Counted from the stretch's first letter, positions 27,357-35,759 are shown. The stretch is 64,000 nucleotides of DNA from Spirosoma oryzicola (GCF_021233055.1 NZ_CP089538.1:5162501-5226500); one strand, 5' to 3'. The notes: a model not told the origin generated them from the letters alone. Numbers and translations are program-made.

Positions 27357-28871
27357 TTATGCACCTACTGCCACCGGACGAGCGACGGGTACCGAAACGC
27401 TGGCTGAGCGACGCCCTGCATGAACGAGCGAATAAATGAACACCATGCCAAAGCCGACCATCAACATAATGTGCAGAAAAAACATGCGAAAATCGTTGAC
27501 GTAAAAGGCAAGAACCAGACCGCCGACGAAATACAGAGCAAGTCCACCCTCGGCCAGCGTCAGCCAGCTGAGTTTTCGACTGACGTACTTGTTCGCATCC
27601 CAACTGTCCTTTGCCGTTGTCACGTTGAATTTTGGGGTTCGAACAAACGGTGTCTTACGACCAATGTAGCCTTCGATAACGGCGATTGTATTGTGCAACG
27701 ACAAGCCCATCATCAACGACGAGTACATGGGGAAATACCAGGCCAGCTTCGCTTTGTTTTTTTGTCCCAACAACCAGAACGGTATTCCGTAGAACGTTAT
27801 CAAAATTAACAAGTTGCCTTGAAACAGATTGATTATACGAAATATGTACTCCCATTCCGGGTGGCGATGGCGTATGTAAATAAGCGGCACGCTCATAACG
27901 CCGAGTAATAGCACGAGTATAAATGTTGCACTGCTAAAGAGGTGAAAAAACGCGTGAAGTTTCATCGCGAAGGACGTATTCGGTGACCTCAATACTTTGA
28001 CGAAAAGCTTACGGGCGCACTCAGCGGCTCCCTTCATCCAGCGGTACTGCTGCGATTTTAGCGCATTCATCGCTACGGGTAACTCTGCCGGAGAGCCTAC
28101 GTCTTCGCGGTAAACAAATTTCCAGCCGCGCAACTGAGCCCGGTAGCTTAAGTCCAAATCTTCGGTCAGCGTATCGCTTTGCCAGCCACCCGCATCGGCG
28201 ATGGCTACTTTCCGCCAGACGCCCCCCGTTCCATTGAAGTTAGCCAGAAAACCAGCCGCGTATCGTCCGCTTTGTTCAATGGTAAAGTGTGCATTCAGTC
28301 CAAACGCCTGTAACTGGGTCATAAGCGAAAAGTCTTCGTTCAGATGCTCCCAGCGAGTTTGAACGATCGCTACTTTAGGATCGCTGAAATGCGGTACTGT
28401 TTTCAGCAAAAAATTAGGATCGGGCACAAAGTCCGCGTCGAAGATCGCGATGAACTCGCCTTTCGCAAACTCTAGTCCGTATGCCAGCGCTCCCGCTTTA
28501 AAGCCCTTACGCACCGGACGCCGGACGTGTTCAATGTCAAATCCCTGGCTCTGGTACTCATTTACCTTAGCCGAAATGATCTGAACGGTCTCATCGGTCG
28601 AATCATCCAGTACCTGAATATCGAGTTTGTCTTTGGGATAATTCAATTGCACTACCGCGTCAATCAATCGCTCGATCACGTAGAGTTCGTTGTAAACCGG
28701 CAACTGAATCGTAACGCGTGGCAGTGTATCCGAACTGCTGGCCGACAAAACCGCTGCCCGACGCTTTCGCTCAGAACGTAAATAAATGATGATTAGACTT
28801 AGCTGGCCGCAGTTATACAGGAATAACAGCATCAAAGCCAGTCCATACAAAAGCAGGACGGTAATTTCCAT
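27357..28871 (-). CDS. Processive family 2 glycosyltransferase (cellulose/glucomannan synthase-like)
   Basis: Inner-membrane glycosyltransferase of 504 residues. An N-terminal membrane helix (residues 4-30) precedes a GT-A domain with all the processive GT2 motifs: QLPVYNE, the DDSTDETV pair (Asp89-Asp90), FDADF (Asp145-Asp147), TED (236-238) and QQYRW (274-278). Four or so membrane helices follow (about 305-345, 355-375 and 430-480). The order is that of beta-glucan and mannan synthases; the sugar is not predictable. No PilZ domain or partner synthase gene is adjacent. Confidence 0.9.
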   Translation of the reverse strand: MEITVLLLYGLALMLLFLYNCGQLSLIIIYLRSERKRRAAVLSASSSDTLPRVTIQLPVYNELYVIERLIDAVVQLNYPKDKLDIQVLDDSTDETVQIISAKVNEYQSQGFDIEHVRRPVRKGFKAGALAYGLEFAKGEFIAIFDADFVPDPNFLLKTVPHFSDPKVAIVQTRWEHLNEDFSLMTQLQAFGLNAHFTIEQSGRYAAGFLANFNGTGGVWRKVAIADAGGWQSDTLTEDLDLSYRAQLRGWKFVYREDVGSPAELPVAMNALKSQQYRWMKGAAECARKLFVKVLRSPNTSFAMKLHAFFHLFSSATFILVLLLGVMSVPLIYIRHRHPEWEYIFRIINLFQGNLLILITFYGIPFWLLGQKNKAKLAWYFPMYSSLMMGLSLHNTIAVIEGYIGRKTPFVRTPKFNVTTAKDSWDANKYVSRKLSWLTLAEGGLALYFVGGLVLAFYVNDFRMFFLHIMLMVGFGMVFIYSLVHAGRRSASVSVPVARPVAVGA

Positions 28872-29254
28872 GTTGGTGAAAAGACAAAATCGTTCTAACG
28901 TTAAATTTGCACGCTACTTTTAGTATCTGGGGTAACGGGGTGTTTAAGCAATTAGGTTTTCGATCCGGTAAAATCCACGGAATACCTTACTGCTCATCAA
29001 ACCTGCGTTACCGTTCATTGACGGCGCATTCACAGGAAATTCCGATCAATCAGCATCGAAGAGAACAAGCGCTTTCCGCTTTTGTTGCCAATTTTGAGCG
29101 TAGGCGAATTGTATCCTCTACCGGTACCGAAAAGCAGCCGGGCTGACCGTACCGACTACCTTGCATTTATGCGGCTGATTGTTGCAAGTTGCTCCGCTCA
29201 TTTACCATCGAAGCCATGATGGAAATTTCAAGTAAAATGTTCTATACTTGGCCT
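28872..29254. other. 383-base intergenic region between divergent genes
   Basis: No convincing gene is seen; the only plus-strand frame here (28907-29146) has no recognisable protein features. A TAAATTTG box lies on the plus strand at 28902-28909 without a well-spaced TTG, and a TACCTTG-like box at 29157-29163. The region probably carries the promoters of the glycosyltransferase gene and of the DUF2520 gene. Confidence 0.5.
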
Positions 29255-30052
29255 ATGGAAATATCCTTTATTGGCGCAGGTAATCTAGCATGGCATCTCG
29301 CTCCGGCTCTCGAAAATGCGGGCCATCACATCAACGAGGTTTACAGTCGGCAACTTCAGCACAGCCGACAACTAATCAGCAATCTCTACGACGCGCAGAC
29401 GCATTCCGACCTCAACTTCGCCGATAGCCCCTCTCAACTGTTTGTTTTGGCCGTCCCCGACGACGCGCTCGAAACGGTTTGTTCCCGCTTGGTTTTGCCC
29501 GAAAAGGCCATTCTTGTTCACACATCGGGCAACCAATCCCTTAGCGTGCTGGAAAACTGGATGACCATCTACAGCGACATCCCCGTGCAAACTGGCGTCT
29601 TTTACGGCTTACAAACCTTCACCAAAGGCCAGCCGTTTATGGACTTCAGAGGAGTGCCCCTCTGCATTGAAGCAACAGATAAAGAAACGGAAGATGTACT
29701 GGTCCGATTAGGGCAGGAGCTAAGCGACATTGTGTACATTATCACATCTGCCGAACGTAGAGCCCTGCACGTTGCCGCTGTATTTGCCTGCAACTTCACG
29801 AATCACTTACTGGCTATCGCCCACGATCTGACGACGACCAACGGACTGGAATTTGATTTACTACAGCCTATCATTCGCGAAACCATTCGAAAAGGACTGG
29901 CCGTTGAAAACCCAGCTACGGTACAGACCGGGCCCGCCCGCCGAGGGGATCTGACAACGATTGAAAGTCATTTGTCGTGGTTAGCAATACATCCCCAACT
30001 AGCTGAAATCTACCAGCTGATGACCCAAAGTATTAAGCAACAGTATAGCTAA
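29255..30052 (+). CDS. DUF2520 Rossmann-fold NADP-dependent oxidoreductase-like protein
   Basis: Cytoplasmic protein of 265 residues. The N terminus (MEISFIGAGNLAWHLAPAL) is a dinucleotide-binding loop of the F420/NADP-dependent reductase kind. The C-terminal half (AVFACNFTNHLLAIAH and later ENPATVQTGPARRGD) is the DUF2520 helical domain. The family is related to ketopantoate/pyrroline-carboxylate reductases, but the substrate is unknown. The start at 29255 puts the glycine-rich loop at residue 7, as expected; the longer frame from 29189 adds 22 unrelated residues. Confidence 0.88.
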   Translation: MEISFIGAGNLAWHLAPALENAGHHINEVYSRQLQHSRQLISNLYDAQTHSDLNFADSPSQLFVLAVPDDALETVCSRLVLPEKAILVHTSGNQSLSVLENWMTIYSDIPVQTGVFYGLQTFTKGQPFMDFRGVPLCIEATDKETEDVLVRLGQELSDIVYIITSAERRALHVAAVFACNFTNHLLAIAHDLTTTNGLEFDLLQPIIRETIRKGLAVENPATVQTGPARRGDLTTIESHLSWLAIHPQLAEIYQLMTQSIKQQYS

Positions 30053-30306
30053 TCATTGCTAGTCTACTTATTCTAAGCCATGGAAACCTATTGATTTACA
30101 GAAACAGGACTATATCAACTACTTGTATCAAATAAATCAATTCTATAATTTTACACTACTATTCAACGATCTCTCATTCTTCTATCCTTGCTTCGTGCGT
30201 ATCAATCAAAAGTTGGTAAGCTAATAGTTTATATACCAACGGATTATTCTTAATTAATTTTACTATAGGTGAACTTTACAGGGTTCTATTTTATTTATTG
30301 ATCGGT

Positions 30307-30744
30307 ATGGGTTCGTTAAAGCGATTAGAGGAAACGTCAGTTTCTAAAAGTACCGAGCGGCTTGCGTTGTACGAGAAGTACGGTGCGATGGCTTACGGTG
30401 TTATCCTGCAAATAATTCCGCAGCCTGAGCTTGCCCAGCAGGTTATGGTCGATTTGTTTGCGTCACCACAACTTGAGCAATGTATTAAAGCACCCACGAG
30501 TCCGGGCTGCAACATTGTTCGGCTCGCCCGTTCGAAAGCACTGGAAGCCAATTTGAGGGCAACCTCTTCCGCTCCTCTTTCCGAACCACCACAAAGCAAG
30601 GATGACAACGCAGCAAGCCTTGTTTTTGATCTGTCATTCCGCCAGGGATACCCATTGAGGACGGTAGCTGAACGTTTACAAATGCCTTATGCAGATGTAA
30701 TGAAGTCTATTCGTAATTATTTTAAGTATCTTCGTACATCATAA
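30307..30744 (+). CDS. Miniature ECF sigma factor-like protein
   Basis: Protein of 145 residues, clearly shorter than usual ECF sigma factors (about 180-200). A degenerate region 2 is seen (LALYEKYGAMAYGVILQIIP and ELAQQVMVDLFASP), followed by a CNIVRLARSKALEANLRA stretch equivalent to the melting helix. After a short serine-rich linker, region 4 ends the protein (FRQGYPLRTVAERLQMPYAD, then VMKSIRNYFKYLR). The next gene, 11 bases away, encodes an anti-sigma-like membrane protein. Whether it still binds RNA polymerase core is open. ATG at 30307 was preferred to a TTG at 30298. Confidence 0.75.
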   Translation: MGSLKRLEETSVSKSTERLALYEKYGAMAYGVILQIIPQPELAQQVMVDLFASPQLEQCIKAPTSPGCNIVRLARSKALEANLRATSSAPLSEPPQSKDDNAASLVFDLSFRQGYPLRTVAERLQMPYADVMKSIRNYFKYLRTS

Positions 30745-30755
30745 CTGTACTCACA

Positions 30756-31265
30756 TTGAAGAACTATCAATATTTAACGGATGGCATTCTGGAGTCCTAT
30801 CTGTTAGGCTTAGCTTCTGACGATGAGAAACAGGAGGTAGAACGCTTGTTGACTACTGATCCGGACATTTTATCTCAGTTAGAAGAATTGGAGACAGAGA
30901 TGGAGCAGCATTTTATGAGTAACGCTGTACCTCCCCCGCCAGCCCTCAGAACGGCCATTTTTGAGCAGATCAATAAAACCGAGCTAAAAAAGCGCGAGCA
31001 GGAAGACTATACCCGTTTCAAACGCAGACCCGTAGAGGAAGAGCCCGCCAAGCCAAACTACATCGACGTAGAAGTAGACGATACCCATATCCGGGTGCAC
31101 AAATACTGGCGGCCTGCTTTCATCGCGGTCTTTGTTCTATCAAAGATTTTTCTCATTCTCGGTCTGTATTATTACTTCAAAACAAATAGCCTGGAACAGG
31201 AAATTACCCGGCTTAAAGCTGCTACGGAACAGACGACTCCCGTATCGCCCGGACGAACACCCTAG
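30756..31265 (+). CDS. Anti-sigma factor-like single-pass membrane protein (TTG start)
   Basis: Protein of 169 residues. The N terminus (LTDGILESYLLGLASDDEKQ) matches the zinc-free anti-sigma helical domain common in Bacteroidota. Then come a PPPPALRTAIFEQIN helix, a charged linker, one membrane helix (about residues 124-144, AFIAVFVLSKIFLILGLYYYF) and a short periplasmic coiled coil. The first in-frame ATG lies far inside the conserved domain, so TTG at 30756-30758 is the likely start. It surely forms a pair with the sigma-like gene 11 bases upstream. Confidence 0.78.
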   Translation: MKNYQYLTDGILESYLLGLASDDEKQEVERLLTTDPDILSQLEELETEMEQHFMSNAVPPPPALRTAIFEQINKTELKKREQEDYTRFKRRPVEEEPAKPNYIDVEVDDTHIRVHKYWRPAFIAVFVLSKIFLILGLYYYFKTNSLEQEITRLKAATEQTTPVSPGRTP

Positions 31266-31282
31266 CTTTTCGCCATTATATT

Positions 31283-31335
31283 AATTGACGACAAAATGGT
31301 CTATGTCTTTACGATGTGCCATTTTGTCGTCAATT
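31283..31335. repeat. 17-bp perfect inverted repeat before the BNR gene
   Basis: Arms AATTGACGACAAAATGG at 31283-31299 and its exact complement at 31319-31335 enclose a 19-base loop, 8 bases before the ATG at 31344. It may be the terminator of the sigma/anti-sigma pair (TTTATAT follows) or an operator for a repressor dimer. Confidence 0.65.
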
Positions 31336-31343
31336 TTATATCC

Positions 31344-32369
31344 ATGAAGCAAACCATTCTTTCTTGTTTAGCCTATTTCACGGTCGCGTTTTCGACATTT
31401 GCTCAGTGGCAACCCCAATTGGTACAAACGGATGCCAGTTTCCGGGCGGTGAGCGTAGCCAGTCCTGACATTGCCTGGATCGGCGGAACCAAAGGAACCT
31501 TTGTTCGTACCACAGACGGCGGAAAAACCTGGCAAACCGGTACCGTTTCCGACGCACAAGCCTGTGACTTTCGCGATGTGCAGGCCGTTGACGAGCAAAC
31601 TGCTTACCTGATGAGCGCTGGCCCTGCCGAGAAAGGCCAGGCCCGGATCTATAAAACGACCAACGGTGGCCAAACCTGGTCGCTGCTGTACCAGACGCAG
31701 CAACAAGGCGTTTTTTTCGACGGTATCGACTTTTGGGACAAGCAGCATGGCATTGTGCTTAGTGATCCTATCGATGGCAAATGGTTTATCCTGACGACCG
31801 ACGACGGTGGACAAACCTGGAAACAGGTCCCCGCCGGTAACCTGCCCCCAATGCAACCCAACGAGGCCGCCTTTGCCGCTAGTGGAACCAGCCTTATTGT
31901 TCAGGGCAAGCGCGATGCCTGGATCGTATCGGGGGGCGGAACAAATGGTCGCGTTTTTCACTCCAAAGATCGAGGTCAGACATGGACTGTTACGAATACA
32001 CCCCTTCCAGCGGGAGAAGCTACGGGTTTGTTCGGCGCACGTTTTTTCAGCGAGAAGGCCGGAGTCGTAGTTGGCGGTAACTATAAACAGGAACAGCAGC
32101 CAGGACCCAATGCGGCTATCACCCGCGACGGAGGACAATCCTGGCAACTCCTGGCACCGACCAACCCACCGGGTCTCAAAGAGGCCGTCGCCCTAATTCC
32201 CGGCGACCGTCTGCTCGCGGTTGGTCCTTCGGGCACAAGCTTATCGGCTGACCAAGGTCAAACCTGGCAGAAATTAGATAACGACGGTTTTCACTCGCTT
32301 GCCTGCGCTAAAGGGACCTGCTACGCCGTGGGCGCTAAGGGTAAGATAGCCGTGCAACGGTTCAAGTAA
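31344..32369 (+). CDS. Exported YCF48/BNR-repeat beta-propeller protein
   Basis: Secreted protein of 341 residues: signal peptide (KQTILSCLAYFTVAFSTFAQ) followed by a sialidase-like propeller. Repeated blades carry the BNR/Asp-box signature in forms such as TTDGGKTW, TTNGGQTW, TTDDGGQTW, SKDRGQTW, TRDGGQSW and SADQGQTW. This resembles the YCF48/HCF136 group of photosystem assembly relatives that many non-photosynthetic Bacteroidota use as extracellular or periplasmic scaffolds. No catalytic sialidase residues are evident. The start at MKQT was chosen because the upstream 16 codons run through the inverted repeat. Confidence 0.85.
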   Translation: MKQTILSCLAYFTVAFSTFAQWQPQLVQTDASFRAVSVASPDIAWIGGTKGTFVRTTDGGKTWQTGTVSDAQACDFRDVQAVDEQTAYLMSAGPAEKGQARIYKTTNGGQTWSLLYQTQQQGVFFDGIDFWDKQHGIVLSDPIDGKWFILTTDDGGQTWKQVPAGNLPPMQPNEAAFAASGTSLIVQGKRDAWIVSGGGTNGRVFHSKDRGQTWTVTNTPLPAGEATGLFGARFFSEKAGVVVGGNYKQEQQPGPNAAITRDGGQSWQLLAPTNPPGLKEAVALIPGDRLLAVGPSGTSLSADQGQTWQKLDNDGFHSLACAKGTCYAVGAKGKIAVQRFK

Positions 32370-32391
32370 TTCATTTTAGCCGTTTCCGTCA

Positions 32392-32455
32392 ACCTGTCGG
32401 AGCGACTCGTGGTGTCTGGTTCTCAAACCAGACACCACGAGTCGCTCCGACAGGT
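32392..32455. repeat. TTCTCAAA-loop hairpin, copy 2 (30-bp perfect stem)
   Basis: Arms 32392-32421 and 32426-32455 are perfect complements with a 4-base loop, one of the strongest hairpins in the window. The inner part GGTGTCTGGTTCTCAAACC and the closing GACACC match the element at 17789-17835. The outer part (CCTGTCGGAGCGACTCGT) is absent from that copy. CTTTT follows, so it may also end the BNR transcript. Confidence 0.85.
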
Positions 32456-32605
32456 CTTTTCGTCATATTCTACGGCTCCAATCACGCAGTCATAAGTTGA
32501 TAAGGTAAGGGAATAAATTGTACCGTATAATTTACATTCCTCTTTAAAATAGGAGTCTGTATCTGTTCGTTATTCAGCCGTACGGACGATCAATTCTCCT
32601 CGTTT

Positions 32606-33682
32606 ATGCCTGTGAAAGCGGCTTTATCTTTACCCACTATCTTGCTAAGTGCGGCCTTATCAGGTACCCTGATGGCCCAGACACCGGCTCAGGATACATT
32701 CATCTGCAAATACACCGGTGGCAACGTTGGTCCTCAGGTTATTTGCTCAAACGTCAATGCTCCGTCTACCGGCCATGCCGAACGCGTCGTGGACCGTATT
32801 CTGAAGCCTATTGGCCTGATGCGTAATTTCAAGGTTATGGAGTGCGCCAATACGGACAACTGTTTTGCGACAGTCGTTAAAGGCCAACGGTTTATTATCT
32901 ACGATGCCGCTTTTATGCAGGGTATTGAGGAGGAAACCGAGACCGACTGGTCGGCTATCAGTATCATGGCGCACGAAATCGGTCATCACCTACAGGGGCA
33001 CACCATTGACGGACGGGGTGGCCAACCCCAAAAGGAAATCGAGGCCGACAAATTTTCGGGTTTTGTACTGCACCAACTAGGCGCATCGCTCGATGAAGCA
33101 ACCGTAGCAGTACGGGCACTCGGTGATGAACACGCCACATCGACGCACCCGGCTAAACCCACTCGCATCGAAGCGATCCGGAAAGGATGGCTGGAAGCAG
33201 AAGCGATGTACCCCAAAAGCCGGGTGTTGGTCAAAGCGCCAACGGCTATGGCTCCTAAACCCATCGCGACAAACAGCAATCCGTCGGTAGCCTCCCGCCC
33301 GGTCGTTGTACCTAGCACCCCCACCCGCGCGACGGTGGGATGCGTTTCGGGCGACTGCGAAGACGGAAAAGGTACATTCGTGTATCCGACCCGCGAACGG
33401 TACGCCGGCGAGTTTGAAGAAGGCGACAAACACGGCGAAGGGGTAGAATACTACGCCGATGGGAAAGTAAAATACAAAGGCAACTTCCGGGACAACCTCC
33501 GCTCCGACTACGGGGTTTATTTTTACCCGAATGGCGATAAATATGCGGGCTGGTTCCAGAAAAATGTTCCGCACGGCAAAGGCACGTACTACTTCGCCGA
33601 CGGAGGCCGTTTGGTGGCTACATTTAAGAACGGTCAGCCGGGGCCAGACCGAGTTTTATACAGTGGCAGTAAAGCGGAATAA
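32606..33682 (+). CDS. Exported M48-like zinc metalloprotease fused to MORN repeats
   Basis: Secreted protein of 358 residues. Signal peptide 1-24 (cleavage LMAQ). A compact protease domain follows (about 30-200) with the zinc motif HEIGHH (123-128) and a downstream EIEADKFSG element whose Glu144 should be the third ligand, as in M48 peptidases. After a proline-rich linker (210-245), residues 246-345 hold about four MORN-type repeats with the pattern YxGxFxxGxxHGxG (for instance RYAGEFEEGDKHGEG and KYAGWFQKNVPHGKG), opened by a GCVSGDC cysteine pair. The combination suggests a periplasmic protease with a carpet-like binding module; the target is unknown. Confidence 0.85.
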   Translation: MPVKAALSLPTILLSAALSGTLMAQTPAQDTFICKYTGGNVGPQVICSNVNAPSTGHAERVVDRILKPIGLMRNFKVMECANTDNCFATVVKGQRFIIYDAAFMQGIEEETETDWSAISIMAHEIGHHLQGHTIDGRGGQPQKEIEADKFSGFVLHQLGASLDEATVAVRALGDEHATSTHPAKPTRIEAIRKGWLEAEAMYPKSRVLVKAPTAMAPKPIATNSNPSVASRPVVVPSTPTRATVGCVSGDCEDGKGTFVYPTRERYAGEFEEGDKHGEGVEYYADGKVKYKGNFRDNLRSDYGVYFYPNGDKYAGWFQKNVPHGKGTYYFADGGRLVATFKNGQPGPDRVLYSGSKAE

Positions 33683-33706
33683 GAACCACCAGCTACCACC
33701 CACTAC

Positions 33707-33745
33707 AAACAAGAAGGACTTGCCACTGGCAAGTCCTTCTTGTTT
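33707..33745. terminator. Bidirectional terminator between the MORN protease gene and rocD
   Basis: An 18-bp perfect stem (33707-33724 with 33728-33745, loop of 3) stands between two convergent genes. A-rich and T-rich ends on both sides allow it to work in both directions. The rocD stop codon TAA overlaps its edge. Confidence 0.9.
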
Positions 33746-34991
33746 AAAATGCGAGCATTGTCTTCTCGATAATATCGCAGGCTTCGTGCATCTGGTCCTC
33801 ACTGATAACCAGCGGTGGCGCGAACCGGATCTTATCACCGTGCGTCGGCTTGGTCAGCAAACCGTTATCTTTTAGCTTTAGACAGATCTCCCAGGCTGTT
33901 TCAGCGCCCAGATCAGGCCGTTCGGTAATGACAATCGCGTTGAGTAATCCCTTACCACGAACCGACTTCACCAAATCCGTTTTGTGGCTCAGTGCCGTCA
34001 TTCGGGCGCGAAAAACTTCGCCCATCGCCTGCGCATTTTCAGCTAGTTTTTCGTCTTCCACCACCTGAAGTGCTTCCATTGTTACGACACAGGCCAGCGG
34101 ATTGCCCCCGTAGGTGCTACCGTGTTCGCCCGGCTTAATGGTCAGCATCACTTCATCAGATGTCAGTACCGCCGAAACGGGCATCGTTCCGCCCGAAAGT
34201 GCTTTGCCCAGCACGAGTACATCCGGCTTCACTTCTTCGTGATCGCAGGCCACGCGTTTACCCGTACGACCGATACCCGTTTGAACCTCATCGGCAATGA
34301 ACAGAACATTGTATTTCGTGCATAATTTACGAACACCACGCAAGTAGCCTTCGTGGGGAACAACCACGCCCGCTTCGCCCTGAATGGGTTCGACCATAAA
34401 ACCCGCAATGTTCGGATCGCTCTTGAAGGTTTCTTCTAATGCGTTCAGGTCATTGTAGGGAATAATGATGTAGCCGGGTAAGAGCGGCCCAAAGTCGTTG
34501 GTACTACTCGCATCCGTCGAGGAGGAGATAGCCGCTAATGTACGACCCCAGAAATTACCGGCAGCGTAAACAGTTTTTGCTTCATTCTGCAGAATGCCTT
34601 TCACTTTGTACGCCCATTTGCGCGTTAGTTTAAGGGCCGTTTCTCCACCTTCGGCTCCGGAATTCATCAGCAGTGCTTTGTCGTACCCAAAATAATCACA
34701 CAGGTACTTTTCGCACAGGCCGGTTTTATCGTTGTAAAAAGCCCGTGACGTAAGCGTCAGCCGTTGAGCCTGCCGAATCATGGCGCTGATAATTCGCGGA
34801 TGACAATGCCCCTGACTCACGGCACTATAAGCCGACAGAAAATCGAAATAACGTTTATCCTCCACATCCCAGACAAAGACCCCTTCGCCCCGCGTCAATA
34901 CAGCCGGGATCGGGTGATAATTGTGAGCGCCGTAGTTCCATTCCAGTTGCATAGCCTGGTCGGTGGCAGAGATTGGCATTGTCGTATCCAT
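33744..34991 (-). CDS. rocD: Ornithine aminotransferase
   Basis: PLP-dependent class III aminotransferase that converts ornithine and 2-oxoglutarate to glutamate semialdehyde and glutamate, linking arginine and proline metabolism. The 415 residues from [10 protein letters not shown] show the N-terminal [17 protein letters not shown] segment typical of this enzyme. They also show the [16 protein letters not shown] cofactor loop, [11 protein letters not shown], and GKALSGG with the PLP lysine. Specificity for ornithine is suggested by overall similarity; acetylornithine aminotransferase is the alternative. The longer frame from 35111 was rejected because its 40 extra residues are not family-like. 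Confidence 0.93.
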   Translation of the reverse strand: MDTTMPISATDQAMQLEWNYGAHNYHPIPAVLTRGEGVFVWDVEDKRYFDFLSAYSAVSQGHCHPRIISAMIRQAQRLTLTSRAFYNDKTGLCEKYLCDYFGYDKALLMNSGAEGGETALKLTRKWAYKVKGILQNEAKTVYAAGNFWGRTLAAISSSTDASSTNDFGPLLPGYIIIPYNDLNALEETFKSDPNIAGFMVEPIQGEAGVVVPHEGYLRGVRKLCTKYNVLFIADEVQTGIGRTGKRVACDHEEVKPDVLVLGKALSGGTMPVSAVLTSDEVMLTIKPGEHGSTYGGNPLACVVTMEALQVVEDEKLAENAQAMGEVFRARMTALSHKTDLVKSVRGKGLLNAIVITERPDLGAETAWEICLKLKDNGLLTKPTHGDKIRFAPPLVISEDQMHEACDIIEKTMLAF

Positions 34992-35133
34992 AGCTGGCAG
35001 TGAGACGTTAAAAGTGAGTACGTTTGTGAGGAGATTACAAAGGGCGGATACAAACAAGTACCTGCCCGAAGCTACTGGGTCTAGTAGCCCGTTGTCTGTT
35101 TCGGCAACCATTCGATGAAACAGACCGTTTTTT

Positions 35134-35164
35134 CAAATATACATTTATTCGGGCAGACGCCCAA
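35134..35164 (-). promoter_or_regulatory. Promoter for rocD
   Basis: Minus strand: TTG (35162-35164), 20 bases, TATATTTG (35134-35141), identical in spacing and -7 box to the rplM promoter. The expected start gives a leader of about 135 bases before the chosen rocD ATG. Confidence 0.6.
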
Positions 35165-35168
35165 GTCT

Positions 35169-35339
35169 ATGTCACCTACTTCTCAAAAGAACGAAACTCC
35201 TGACTTGACCGACGCTGATTACTACTACACGCCTGAAGGCTATGTAGTCTTTACGGGTACTTATCACCTCAAACGCGGGTATTGCTGCCAGAACGGTTGC
35301 CGTCACTGTCCGTACGGATTCAAAAAAAAGAAGCAATGA
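35169..35339 (+). CDS. DUF5522 family small cysteine-rich protein
   Basis: Protein of 56 residues from ATG at 35169. It contains the family core DADYYYTPEGYVVFTGTYHL followed by KRGYCCQNGCRHCPYGFKKK. The four cysteines and the histidine in CCQNGCRHC form a plausible metal site, perhaps zinc or an iron-sulfur centre, which is inference. The function is unknown, but the family is widely conserved in Bacteroidota. The longer frame from 35115 adds 18 residues that do not belong to the family. Confidence 0.82.
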   Translation: MSPTSQKNETPDLTDADYYYTPEGYVVFTGTYHLKRGYCCQNGCRHCPYGFKKKKQ

Positions 35340-35340
35340 G

Positions 35341-35371
35341 TTGCAGATAATGAATTGATTAGCTAATTTTG
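35341..35371 (+). promoter_or_regulatory. Promoter for rpmB
   Basis: TTG (35341-35343), 20 bases, TAATTTTG (35364-35371), just after the DUF5522 stop codon. The expected transcript start lies about 20-25 bases before the rpmB ATG at 35400. Confidence 0.7.
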
Positions 35372-35399
35372 CGCCCTCATACGGAAAACGAGTACGGTA

Positions 35400-35639
35400 A
35401 TGGCCAAAGTTTGTCAAATCACAGGAAAGCGCACGCGTACGGGAAACAACGTTTCTCACGCCAATAATAAAACCAAGCGTAAATTTTTCCCAAACCTGCA
35501 AAAGAAGCGGTTCTTCGTCGAATCAACCGGCGAGTGGGTTACGCTGAAAGTAGCTACGTCAGCTATCAAGACTATCAACAAGAACGGTCTGGAAGCAACG
35601 CTTCGCAAGGCATACGAGCGCGGTACGCTGTCCGTATAG
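35400..35639 (+). CDS. rpmB: 50S ribosomal protein L28
   Basis: Large-subunit protein L28 of 79 residues, with the N terminus AKVCQITGKRTRTGNNVSHA, the NNKTKRKFFPNLQ loop and the VKVATSAIKTI-like LKVATSAIKTI segment. It has its own promoter and terminator. In many Bacteroidota rpmB is followed by rpmG and a DUF4295 gene; here neither is present and the next gene is a pseudouridine synthase. Confidence 0.98.
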   Translation: MAKVCQITGKRTRTGNNVSHANNKTKRKFFPNLQKKRFFVESTGEWVTLKVATSAIKTINKNGLEATLRKAYERGTLSV

Positions 35640-35664
35640 TCTTTCGCACGATATTCATTATTGA

Positions 35665-35692
35665 GCCTCTTCCGCTACGGAGGAGGCTTTTT
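35665..35692 (+). terminator. Terminator after rpmB
   Basis: Nine-pair stem (GCCTCTTCC with GGAGGAGGC, one G-U, loop of 5) followed by TTTTT. Confidence 0.9.
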
Positions 35693-35759
35693 GTGTTCAG
35701 AATGAGTCAGCTATACGCTGTGTTTTGGCTGTAAGACAATGCCCGCAAAACCCTAAGCA

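Noticed and set aside
30212..30240. Seven-base inverted repeat (GTTGGTA/TACCAAC) before the small sigma gene
   Set aside because: Too short to distinguish from chance in AT-rich sequence, though an operator cannot be excluded.
31296..31343. Longer N terminus for the propeller protein
   Set aside because: Its 16 codons cross the inverted repeat, and the true signal peptide begins at the ATG at 31344.
31368..32147. 259-codon minus-strand frame
   Set aside because: Antisense to the propeller gene, which has a signal peptide and clear Asp-box repeats; no protein features in the antisense frame.
34992..35111. Longer rocD start, 16 bases after the probable transcript start
   Set aside because: Forty extra residues do not match ornithine aminotransferases. 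Kept in mind because the promoter at 35134-35164 leaves a long leader.
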